Below are positions 8,715 through 16,339 of a stretch of DNA of 64,000 nt, one piece after another. Both the position numbers and the translations under genes were made by a program. Below the pieces are notes generated by a model that worked only from the letters and a program-made list of their open reading frames with translations, made no database searches and had not been told where the DNA came from. This DNA comes from Psychrobacter glacincola (GTDB taxonomy: Bacteria; Pseudomonadota; Gammaproteobacteria; Pseudomonadales; Moraxellaceae). Positions within the stretch are counted from its first letter, which is position 1; each line of letters begins with the position of its first letter. The DNA lies in contig NZ_CAJGZK010000016.1 in assembly GCF_904846215.1 (NCBI RefSeq), positions 1-64,000 on the forward strand, in the 5' to 3' direction.

Positions 8715-9938
8715 CTACCTTGCCATATGATTGGTCATATCTTCCACACCATGTAATGTCATCGGATACATATTATTATCGAACAGTTTTTTAATCTCAA
8801 CGATGGTTTGAGTGTATTGCCAGTACGTCGGATTTTCAGGATTGAGCCAAGCGACTTTATCAAAATGTGCCAGCACCCTTTTTAACCAGACAATACCTGC
8901 CTCATTATTCATATACTCAACGCTACCACCGACTGTCATTAGCTCATAAGGTGACATCGACGCATCACCCACAAAGATAACACGATACTCGCGCCCGTAT
9001 TTATTCAGCAGCTCAAAGGTTGGCATCGGTGCACTATGACGACGATTGTTATCCTTCCAGACATAATCGTATAGACAGTTATGAAAGTAAAAGAACTCCA
9101 AGGTTTTAAACTCGTTTTTCGCCGCAGAAAATAGCTTCTCTAACGCTTCAACATGAATATCCATACTACCGCCGACATCAAACAGCATCAGTACTTTGAC
9201 ACGGTTACGCCGCTCGGCTTGCATATGGATATCGAGTATGCCTTTTTTGGCGGTACGCTTGATGGTCTCATGAATGTCGAGCTCATCAGCGCTGCCTGTA
9301 CGTGCAAATTGACGTAGATTGCGTAGTGCCATCTGAATTTGGCGTGTGCCTAACTGACTGTCATCGTCAAGGTTGCGATACTTTCGCTGCTCCCACACTT
9401 TTGCCGCACTGCGTTTACGTGATTCACCGCCGACACGCACGCCTTCAGGGTGATCGCCATAAGCACCAAACGGTGAGGTACCGCCAGTACCGACCCATTT
9501 ACTCCCACCTTGATGACGCTCTTTTTGCTCTTTGAGACGCTCTTCAAGCGCTTTCATCAACTCTTCAAGCGAACCGTACTTTTTTAGTAATAGGCGCTGC
9601 TCATCGGTTAGGTTTTTTGGGTCAAGCTTTAAATCGAGCCACTCTTTTGGAATGTCCGTTAGCTTAGACAATAACTCATCCATATCTAGGCTATCAACGC
9701 CCTCAAAATAATCCGCCATTGCCCGATCAAACTTATCAAAATGGCGCTCATCTTTGACCATACAAAGCCGAATCAACCGGTACATATCTTCGCGACTGGC
9801 AAAGGTAGACAGTTCGGCATCTTCAGGATGCGGCTGCATCATCAGACCTTGATCTAGCGCCGCATTGAGGTCAAGCAGCTCGCGGGTACTGACCGGCACG
9901 CCGTAAGTACGCAAGGTATAGAACAGTTTGATAAACAT
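8715..9938 (-). CDS. VWA-domain protein (CoxE-like), partner of a MoxR ATPase
   Basis: 407 residues. A helical N-terminal half (FYTLRTYGVPVSTRELLDLN) is followed by a charged linker rich in Lys/Glu/Arg. A von Willebrand A domain starts near residue 245 with the MIDAS signature VLMLFDVGGSMD (DxGxS), and later has FVGDASMSPYEL. CoxE-type VWA proteins work with MoxR AAA+ ATPases as chaperones that insert metals or mature enzyme complexes. The matching MoxR gene lies 77 bp upstream on the same strand (10016-10870), so the two are probably cotranscribed. The client protein is not evident from the neighbours. Confidence 0.82.
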   Translation of the reverse strand: MFIKLFYTLRTYGVPVSTRELLDLNAALDQGLMMQPHPEDAELSTFASREDMYRLIRLCMVKDERHFDKFDRAMADYFEGVDSLDMDELLSKLTDIPKEWLDLKLDPKNLTDEQRLLLKKYGSLEELMKALEERLKEQKERHQGGSKWVGTGGTSPFGAYGDHPEGVRVGGESRKRSAAKVWEQRKYRNLDDDSQLGTRQIQMALRNLRQFARTGSADELDIHETIKRTAKKGILDIHMQAERRNRVKVLMLFDVGGSMDIHVEALEKLFSAAKNEFKTLEFFYFHNCLYDYVWKDNNRRHSAPMPTFELLNKYGREYRVIFVGDASMSPYELMTVGGSVEYMNNEAGIVWLKRVLAHFDKVAWLNPENPTYWQYTQTIVEIKKLFDNNMYPMTLHGVEDMTNHMAR

Positions 9939-10015
9939 AAGAGGCGCATCACTTGTTGGCTGATGTGGTTATAATTTAGGCACTTAGCATGACTTTTATA
10001 AGGACATTACTATGA

Positions 10016-10870
10016 TTAACGACGCATTATATTGGCAAAACGCTGAAGCAAACTCACATCCGCTTCATTTTTAAGCAGGGCACCATATAACGGCGGAATA
10101 GACTTCTCACCACGTAAGTTTTCTTCTAACTCTGCTTGCGCCATGTCATCCGCCAACAATAACGTCAACCAATCGACCAACTCAGACGTTGATGGCGGCT
10201 TTTTAAGCCCTTGAACATTACGCAGCTTATAAAAAATATCAAGGGCATCATTGACCAGTTTTTCTTGAATATTGGGAAAATGCACGTCAATAATCTGGCG
10301 CATGGTTTCCTCTTCTGGGAAATCAATATAATGAAAGAAGCAGCGACGCAAAAAGGCATCTGGTAGCTCTTTTTCATTGTTTGACGTAATAATGACTACT
10401 GGGCGCTGCTCAGCGGTAATGGTCTCGCCCGTCTCATAAACATAAAAAGACATCTTATCCAGCTCATGGAGCAAGTCGTTTGGAAACTCGATATCGGCTT
10501 TATCAATCTCGTCAATCAATAATACACTACGCTCTTTACTGGTAAAGGCATCCCATAATTTGCCCGGCTTGATATAGTTGCCAATCTCATAAACCTTGTC
10601 ATCACCCATTTGCGAATCGCGCAGACGCGATACCGCATCATACTCGTACAAACCCTGCTCCGCCTTAGTGGTCGACTTGATATGCCACGTAATCAGCGGC
10701 ATACCTAAACTCTCGGCAACTTCTTCCGCCAATAAAGTCTTGCCTGTACCCGGCTCACCTTTGATGAGTAGCGGTTTTTGTAGCGTCATTGCTGCATTGA
10801 CTGCCAATTGCAAATCGTCGGTAGCAATATAGCTTTGGGTGCCCGTAAATTTGGTTTTTTTATCGGTCAT
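10016..10870 (-). CDS. MoxR-family AAA+ ATPase
   Basis: 284 residues. Walker A GEPGTGKT is at residues 38-45, Walker B is in SVLLIDEIDKADIEFPN, a sensor-1 region (VIITSNNEKELPDAFLRRC) carries the arginine finger, and a C-terminal lid follows. The short length with no extra domains is typical of MoxR ATPases. They pair with a VWA protein, here the next gene downstream, to remodel or metallate an unknown client. It resembles CoxD-type members. An in-frame ATG starts the gene; the strand then stays quiet to 11111. Confidence 0.87.
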   Translation of the reverse strand: MTDKKTKFTGTQSYIATDDLQLAVNAAMTLQKPLLIKGEPGTGKTLLAEEVAESLGMPLITWHIKSTTKAEQGLYEYDAVSRLRDSQMGDDKVYEIGNYIKPGKLWDAFTSKERSVLLIDEIDKADIEFPNDLLHELDKMSFYVYETGETITAEQRPVVIITSNNEKELPDAFLRRCFFHYIDFPEEETMRQIIDVHFPNIQEKLVNDALDIFYKLRNVQGLKKPPSTSELVDWLTLLLADDMAQAELEENLRGEKSIPPLYGALLKNEADVSLLQRFANIMRR

Positions 10871-11110
10871 AATACAATCTCGTTTATTGTTATCGTTAAA
10901 AAGCTTTAAGAGCGTTGATAAATTGCCATTTAGATTAGCACAGCCTTATTGATTGCCAAAATACTCATGCGTTCGCAGATATTTCTCACATAAAAAAGAC
11001 ACGCATGGTGTCTTATAAAGATGAGAAAAATGTATGAATCGGGAATCCATGTTATGAGCTAGAAAGCAAAGACCTTAAAAGGTTATAGCGTGAAAGTAAT
11101 AGCATTCAGG

Positions 11111-11698
11111 CTAATCATTATTTTTAGATATTGTGCTGTCTTTTTTTAGATTCATTGCTGGATCAACGTTTTCAACTGGCACTACTTCATCAGATGCTGT
11201 CGGCAAATAATTGCCAGAAGCTAGCTGCATATTTTCTTGGGAATCTTGTGCAGTACGGCTACGAGCCTTGTCTAAGCTTGACTCAAAGGCACCGCGAATA
11301 AGCTGCCAAACAAAACCAACAAATAAACCAACAAATAAAACCACCATGATGGGCAGCATATTGGCGATCGCACCAGACATGTCTTTCATCATAATCGCAT
11401 AGACGACGCTGATGCTAGCTGGTGCAATCACGCTTGGGTCGCCCAGTGCGGTGCCTGGCGCTAGCAATACAGCAAACAATATCATCCAGCTCATGCCGCC
11501 TAGTGGACGTGGTAATATGCGCGCGACCAGTAGCCAAAGTACCAACACAATAATGACCCCACCAAGATAGGCATACATTGGTAAGTCTGCTACCGGTACG
11601 TCTTTTACCAGCTGCCCCCACCAAATAATAATCTCACCGAGAATATCGCTGATGGCATCTAATGGTAAGCTGTATAAGATATTTTTTAACCAGTCCAT
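11111..11698 (-). CDS. Small integral membrane protein of unknown function
   Basis: 195 residues with about four hydrophobic helices: one around residues 43-62 (YLGGVIIVLVLWLLVARIL), two between 70 and 105, and one at about 112-135 (ANMLPIMVVLFVGLFVGFVW). A hydrophilic C-terminal tail of 55 residues follows. No family motif is recognised. It stands alone, about 230 bp from each neighbour. I can say only that it is likely an inner-membrane protein; its role is unknown. Confidence 0.6.
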   Translation of the reverse strand: MDWLKNILYSLPLDAISDILGEIIIWWGQLVKDVPVADLPMYAYLGGVIIVLVLWLLVARILPRPLGGMSWMILFAVLLAPGTALGDPSVIAPASISVVYAIMMKDMSGAIANMLPIMVVLFVGLFVGFVWQLIRGAFESSLDKARSRTAQDSQENMQLASGNYLPTASDEVVPVENVDPAMNLKKDSTISKNND

Positions 11699-11926
11699 AT
11701 GTGTTTTATTACCTGCGTTCGTAGATAGTGCGAGATAGTGATTCTATGAACAAATTTAATGAGCTGCTAGTTTAGCATGACTATTCGCCAAAATGTATGA
11801 CACTATATATTTCAATATTTCATCTGTATCTATCTACTCTGTTTAAGACAGCGCGCTAAGAAGCTAGATTTGATAAAACGAGCTTCAAAATATCGCTATG
11901 AACCTTATTGAAATGTACTTTCATCA

Positions 11927-12250
11927 CTACGTATTATAAATGCTGTCTTGAGATTCGCGGGCACGCAATTCTGCTTGGCGGCGCATGACATCTTGCGGTG
12001 GTAACTGCACAAAGTAGCCTTGTGACGCTAGCTTTGCCAATACCTCTTCTTTGTCCACTCTAGCAAGAGTGGGCGTTGTCGCCAAATCCAGATGCATGAC
12101 AAACTTGCTACGACCTAAGCCTGCACGAAAATCTTTGGGTAATACACCCAGCCAATCCTTGATCTCATCCGTATCATTTGGATAATCAGGACGAGCAATA
12201 TAGATATACATGTCATCATGTTTGAGGAATTTATAAATATCGCAATGCAT
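11927..12250 (-). CDS. ycgL: YcgL domain protein
   Basis: 107 residues matching the YcgL (DUF709) family: CDIYKFLKHDDMYIYIARPD at the N-terminus, then LGVLPKDFRAGLGRSKFVMH and LASQGYFVQLPPQ. The usual family length is about 95-110. YcgL proteins are small, cytoplasmic and of unknown molecular role. The gene stands alone. In many gammaproteobacteria ycgL lies beside rnd or minD; here the rnd gene is about 8 kb away, so that link is broken. Confidence 0.85.
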   Translation of the reverse strand: MHCDIYKFLKHDDMYIYIARPDYPNDTDEIKDWLGVLPKDFRAGLGRSKFVMHLDLATTPTLARVDKEEVLAKLASQGYFVQLPPQDVMRRQAELRARESQDSIYNT

Positions 12251-12584
12251 AAAAACAACCTATCAGAAACTATCGCCATAGATTAGCATATTTCAGGCAA
12301 TTATCAGTAGTGGCTTTGCGTTCAGATATGGTAAAGCATCTTAAACACTGTCAGCAGTTAGCTTAGGAAAAACTAAGGAATACCTTAATAAAAATACCCT
12401 GTATCCCTTGCATTAAAAGACATGAACCTCATAGATAAATTTTATACCTTTAGATTTTGATAATGAGCGCTTCAGTCTTGTTTCATATTGGCGCTATGTC
12501 ATATTACAGAAACACAAGTACTCGATTTTGCCGCTGTTCGGTGTATTGTCGGTATAAGAAAGCATGTTTGCTAAAATTATTCAC
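12251..12584. other. Non-coding stretch before the riboswitch promoter
   Basis: A/T-rich, with no supported frame, repeat or RNA gene. The right end carries the TATAAT used as candidate -10 for the riboswitch transcript at 12585-12590. Confidence 0.4.
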
Positions 12585-12590
12585 TATAAT
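12585..12590 (+). promoter_or_regulatory. Candidate -10 box of the gcvT leader
   Basis: TATAAT matches the -10 consensus exactly and lies about 45 bases before the first aptamer. The hexamer 17 bases upstream (GCATGT) is a poor -35, so an activator may be needed. Inference from position only. Confidence 0.4.
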
Positions 12591-12635
12591 TTATATGATG
12601 GGTTGTAAAAAAGCTGGGAACCTTTCATAATAAAA

Positions 12636-12965
12636 GCGTTTTTCAGGAGAGAGTCTGTAGCCTAGTGTTAGTGATGCTCATGTTAATAAGTTTGTACTGA
12701 CAGCTGCTATGTGACCACCGAAGGCGCATCTACCCTGCTAATCGCTCAGGTAAAAGGACTGAAAAACGCATGTCACCATGGTTTATTTGTATCGCGCTGC
12801 TATGCGTATTGCGCTCTAAACCTTTGGCATAACAAATCTGGAGAGCGGTAAGGACGGACGACGCCTTACCCACCGAAGGGGAGAAAACGCGATATTATTG
12901 GCGGTTAAAAAGAGACAATAATATCGTGTTGAAAATCTCAGGTTACAGGACAGATAGGGCTTTTA
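12636..12965 (+). ncRNA. Tandem glycine riboswitch in the gcvT leader
   Basis: Two glycine aptamers are visible. Aptamer 1 (about 12636-12771) is closed by an 11-bp P1, GCGTTTTTCAG with CTGAAAAACGC. It has GGAGAG, ACCACCGAAGGCGCA and GCTCAGGTAAAAGGACTGA. Aptamer 2 (about 12836-12962) has CTGGAGAGCGG, CCACCGAAGGGGAGAAAA, a long P3 with ATATTATTG/CAATAATAT, then TCTCAGGTTACAGGACAGAT. These are the conserved glycine-binding motifs. The RNA should switch on gcvT-gcvH when glycine is plentiful, as in other gammaproteobacteria. Two features differ from usual: the linker between aptamers is about 65 nt, and it holds its own hairpin (12780-12822). Confidence 0.9.
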
Positions 12966-13131
12966 GCCAAACCGACGTTCGGCGTTTGTTTGGTGCATTG
13001 CTTTATATTTTTTCTGTACCACCCTTGGTTGCAATGCTTGCACCCTGCAATATTGCTTCTCGCTACTAGGATCATGTGCATCATCTGGTTACTTTTATTA
13101 AGTACGTCTGATGTACATATAAGGATTTGTT

Positions 13132-14319
13132 ATGACCGATATTCAAGATAATACTGCTCAAAATACTAACACCCAAGCCCCTCAGCGTACGCCCCTTTAT
13201 CAGTCTCATGTCGATAGTGATGGCAAGCTGGTGGATTTCTCTGGCTGGGAGCTGCCTATCCATTATGGCTCACAAATCGAAGAGCATGAAGCGGTGCGTA
13301 CTGATGCCGGTATGTTTGACGTCTCACATATGGTTGTTGTCGATATCAAAGGCACGGATGCCAAAGCTTGGCTACAAAAGCTATTGGCTAACGATGTCGA
13401 TAAATTAAAAACTGCCGGTAAAGCGCTTTATTCAGCTATGTTGAATGAAGAAGGCGGCATTATCGATGACTTAATCGTTTATTTATCAAATTCTGATGAA
13501 ACTGAATACCGTATCGTATCAAATGCCGGAACGCGTGATAAAGATATGGCACAGTTCGAAAAAATAGCCAAAGACTTCGACGTTGCTTTAACTGAGCGTA
13601 CAGAACTTGCGATGCTTGCCGTTCAAGGACCCAATGCGGTTGGAAAACTGGCACAGATTAAACCAAGTTGGGCAGATACCTTAGCTGCTCTTAAACCTTT
13701 TGTCGGTGCTTACTTAACGGATATTGAAGGCGCAGATTGGTTCGTTGCTCGTACGGGCTACACCGGTGAAGATGGCGTCGAAGTCATTATGCATGGCGAT
13801 GATGCGCCGGCGTTCTTTGAGCAATTAAAAGCCAATGGTATAAAGCCTGCCGGTCTTGGCGCTCGTGATACTTTGCGTATGGAAGCGGGCATGAACCTCT
13901 ATGGTCATGATATGAATGAAGATGTTAGCCCTTATGAGTGCAACATGGGCTGGACACTGGCGCTAAAAGACGAACGTGACTTTATTGGTCGCCAGGCTAT
14001 GGTCAGCAAACGCAAACAGTCAAAAGATGACAATACTGCTATGAAGCAAGTGGGCTTATTAATGACTAGCCGTGGCGTATTACGTGAAGGTATGGAAGTG
14101 ACCATTAATCAAGGCACTGATAAAGAGCAAAAAGGTATCATTACTAGTGGTACTTTCTCTCCTAGCCTCAAAAATTCTATCGCTATCGCTCGTGTTCCTG
14201 CTACCCTAGCAGACGATGCCAATGTGCAAATTGATCTGCGCGGTAAAGGTAAATTCGTCGATGTACGCGTACTTAAGCTACCGTTTGTCCGTAATGGCAA
14301 ACAGCAGTTTGACTCATAG
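13132..14319 (+). CDS. gcvT: Glycine cleavage system T protein (aminomethyltransferase)
   Basis: 395 residues; a complete GcvT. It takes the aminomethyl group from lipoyl-GcvH and transfers the one-carbon unit to tetrahydrofolate, releasing ammonia. Recognisable motifs are [46 protein letters not shown] (folate site) and [20 protein letters not shown]. The C-terminal barrel ends in the VRNGK motif. AAGGATTTGTT precedes the ATG. The first 20 residues are a hydrophilic extension. It follows the glycine riboswitch by about 170 bases and is the first gene of gcvT-gcvH. Confidence 0.96.
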   Translation: MTDIQDNTAQNTNTQAPQRTPLYQSHVDSDGKLVDFSGWELPIHYGSQIEEHEAVRTDAGMFDVSHMVVVDIKGTDAKAWLQKLLANDVDKLKTAGKALYSAMLNEEGGIIDDLIVYLSNSDETEYRIVSNAGTRDKDMAQFEKIAKDFDVALTERTELAMLAVQGPNAVGKLAQIKPSWADTLAALKPFVGAYLTDIEGADWFVARTGYTGEDGVEVIMHGDDAPAFFEQLKANGIKPAGLGARDTLRMEAGMNLYGHDMNEDVSPYECNMGWTLALKDERDFIGRQAMVSKRKQSKDDNTAMKQVGLLMTSRGVLREGMEVTINQGTDKEQKGIITSGTFSPSLKNSIAIARVPATLADDANVQIDLRGKGKFVDVRVLKLPFVRNGKQQFDS

Positions 14320-14388
14320 GCATCATAAACTCTATCATTAGCTTTCACTATTTTTGTTAACCATCCTCTATCACTTAGGAGAGAGACC

Positions 14389-14769
14389 ATGAGTAATATC
14401 CCAGCAGAACTAAAATACATTGCCAGCCATGAGTGGTTACGCTTAGAAGACGACGGTACGATCACTGTTGGTATCACTGACCATGCTCAAGACCTATTGG
14501 GTGACGTGGTGTTTGTTGAATTGCCAGATGTGGGTGACCTCATCGCTGTTGATGACGAAATCTCTGTTGTTGAATCAGTAAAAGCCGCCTCTGATGTTTA
14601 TGCCCCTATCTCAGGTGAAGTGGTTGCTATAAATGAAGCCTTAGAAGATGATCCAGAAATCATCAACTCTGACCCATATGGCGAAGGTTGGTTCTTTAGA
14701 ATGAAGCCTGACAATATCGCTGACTACGAAGCACTTCTAACTGCTGATGAGTACGAAAACGAGCTGTAA
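14389..14769 (+). CDS. gcvH: Glycine cleavage system H protein
   Basis: 126 residues, the standard length. It carries the lipoyl group that shuttles the aminomethyl intermediate between GcvP, GcvT and the L protein. The lipoyl lysine is K65 in [20 protein letters not shown]. The N-terminus [15 protein letters not shown] and the ending [15 protein letters not shown] are diagnostic. AGGAGAGAGACC precedes the start. It lies 69 bp after gcvT, presumably on the same riboswitch-controlled transcript, with a hairpin terminator at 14788. Confidence 0.96.
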   Translation: MSNIPAELKYIASHEWLRLEDDGTITVGITDHAQDLLGDVVFVELPDVGDLIAVDDEISVVESVKAASDVYAPISGEVVAINEALEDDPEIINSDPYGEGWFFRMKPDNIADYEALLTADEYENEL

Positions 14770-14787
14770 TATCACTCTTACGCTCTC

Positions 14788-14825
14788 TTAAAAGCGGCAT
14801 TTGACGTTAATACTGCTGCTTTTAA
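14788..14825 (+). terminator. Hairpin after gcvH, probable terminator
   Basis: TTAAAAGC ... GCTTTTAA, an 8-bp perfect stem with an inner GGCA/TGCT, 18 bp after the gcvH stop. The T run is short, so strength is uncertain. Confidence 0.5.
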
Positions 14826-14988
14826 TATTGTGATTGATAAGATCATTCATTATTAAAAAAAGCAGCTCAACGGATACTGGCAAGCGCTGGTATCTGTGCT
14901 CCTTAGCTTTAAGACAATGGTTTTAAGACAATCATTGTAAGACAGTAATTAGCAGATAGTCAGCACTCAATGTATGACGGCCAACTGC

Positions 14989-15132
14989 TATAGTTGATTT
15001 ACTTTTAAAAGAGTACGTCACCACTGAGGTTAATTTTTCGCAGCCTCTGTCTGCGTAGGCACAGCAAGCAAGCAAAATTAACCCAGTAGTGCTTTATAAT
15101 ATCTGTATTTCTTTTATTTAGGACTGACTATA
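14989..15132 (-). repeat. Dispersed hairpin repeat, copy 3 (variant ends)
   Basis: Begins TATAGTTGATTTACTTTT and ends GGACTGACTATA. The loop GCCTCTGTCTGCGTAGGCAC is conserved. The stem is a third sequence type: CACCACTGAGGTTAA pairs with TTAACCCAGTAGTG, with wobble and one bulge. It lies between gcvH and the nitroreductase gene. Confidence 0.85.
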
Positions 15133-15170
15133 GCTGATTTATTCGTATTAATTACTTGTCAGACGCTATT

Positions 15171-15212
15171 GAAGAGGCATTTTTGAAGATGCACTTTTGA
15201 AGAGGCACTTTC
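15171..15212 (+). repeat. Three tandem 14-bp units in the nitroreductase leader
   Basis: GAAGAGGCATTTTT, GAAGATGCACTTTT and GAAGAGGCACTTTC follow each other directly, ending four bases before the ATG at 15217. The AGAGG in the last unit may act as the ribosome site; the earlier units hold similar cores. Confidence 0.7.
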
Positions 15213-15216
15213 AATA

Positions 15217-16017
15217 ATGACCCAAGTTGCTCACTCAATCCTCAGAATGGATCCTAATATGACCCCTGACACTGATAATCAAGCAAACATTGCCACGCCC
15301 GATAATACCCCGCAGCTACAAGCGTTTCGCGCCATCGTAGAGTCGCGCCGTTCAGTTCGTCGTTTTACCGACACGCCAATACCTGACGATGTGTTAGCAG
15401 ATTGTCTGCGTTTGGCGATGCTAGCGCCGAACTCAAGCAACCTTCAGCCGTGGGAATTTTATGTTATCGATAATGCTGACAGTCGCAAACGTGCGGTTAA
15501 AAACTGCATGAATCAAAATGCGGCTAAAACATCAGCACGATTAATCGCTGTCGTTGCTCGTACCGATGTATGGCATGACCATGCAAAGCAAATCTTACGT
15601 GAATACCCTGATACGCCCGTACCAAAAAAGGTTAAAGACTACTATACCAAAGTCGTTGCGATGGACTTTTTGCGTGGACCTGCTAACGTGGTATCAGTGG
15701 CTAAATGGAGCGCCATTCAAGTAGTCAGACGTATAAAGGGTCCCATAAAATCGCCTTATTATACCTTTGAAGATACTAAAAACTGGGCAACCAATAATAC
15801 AGCTTTAGCTGCCGAAAACCTGATGCTTGCCCTACGCGCGCATGGCTTTGATAGCTGTCCGATGGGCGGCTTCGATGAACCTGCTATGAAGCGCTTGTTA
15901 AAGTTGGGAGACGACCATCATATCGTTATGATGATTGGTGCTGGCGAGCGTGCTGACAATGGCGTCTACAATACCCAGTTCCGCTTTGATCAAACACAGT
16001 TTGTACACTACGTATAA
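15217..16017 (+). CDS. Nitroreductase-family oxidoreductase
   Basis: 266 residues; an FMN-dependent nitroreductase fold. The N-terminal FMN-binding motif is VESRRSVRRFTDTPIPDD, followed by LAMLAPNSSNLQPWEFYVI. The C-terminal part has ENLMLALRAHGFDSCPMGGF and ends MMIGAGERADNG. Such enzymes reduce nitroaromatics, quinones or flavins with NAD(P)H; the physiological substrate is unknown. It sits between gcvH and gcvP but is separated from both by hundreds of bases, so a link to glycine metabolism is not implied. Alternative ATGs at 15247 and 15259 would shorten the N-terminus. Confidence 0.85.
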   Translation: MTQVAHSILRMDPNMTPDTDNQANIATPDNTPQLQAFRAIVESRRSVRRFTDTPIPDDVLADCLRLAMLAPNSSNLQPWEFYVIDNADSRKRAVKNCMNQNAAKTSARLIAVVARTDVWHDHAKQILREYPDTPVPKKVKDYYTKVVAMDFLRGPANVVSVAKWSAIQVVRRIKGPIKSPYYTFEDTKNWATNNTALAAENLMLALRAHGFDSCPMGGFDEPAMKRLLKLGDDHHIVMMIGAGERADNGVYNTQFRFDQTQFVHYV

Positions 16018-16339
16018 CCTATAAATGGACAATATGATCATTTAAATGCTGCCATTACACAGTATATTTATTGCTAAATTTACTGATTTAATTGTATGTT
16101 TTTCGATCTATACACTACCATCGATGCTATTTGGTCGAAAAACAGCTGCAATTGATTGTATCTTATACGTTAGCTATTTTCGTAGGTTAGGAGACTTCAT
16201 TGTAGGTAATTGCAGGTACTTGTGTGCTAAAAACGACTTAACTCTTACCTAAATATCAAAAGCATGAAACGCTCAAGCTAAACGATTAAAAGCGCGCTTC
16301 ATCATTATTATTTTATTACTCCCTTAACCAAGGACTGTC
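16018..16339. other. gcvP upstream region with one hairpin
   Basis: Non-coding. It contains GTTTTTCGA ... TCGAAAAAC, a 9-bp perfect inverted repeat at 16098-16143. No glycine aptamer motifs were found here, unlike the gcvT leader. AAGGACTGTC lies just before the gcvP ATG. Confidence 0.5.

Noticed and set aside
16046..16252. 68-codon frame before gcvP
   Set aside because: It contains the hairpin at 16098 and lacks a ribosome site; its composition looks like translated A/T-rich non-coding DNA.
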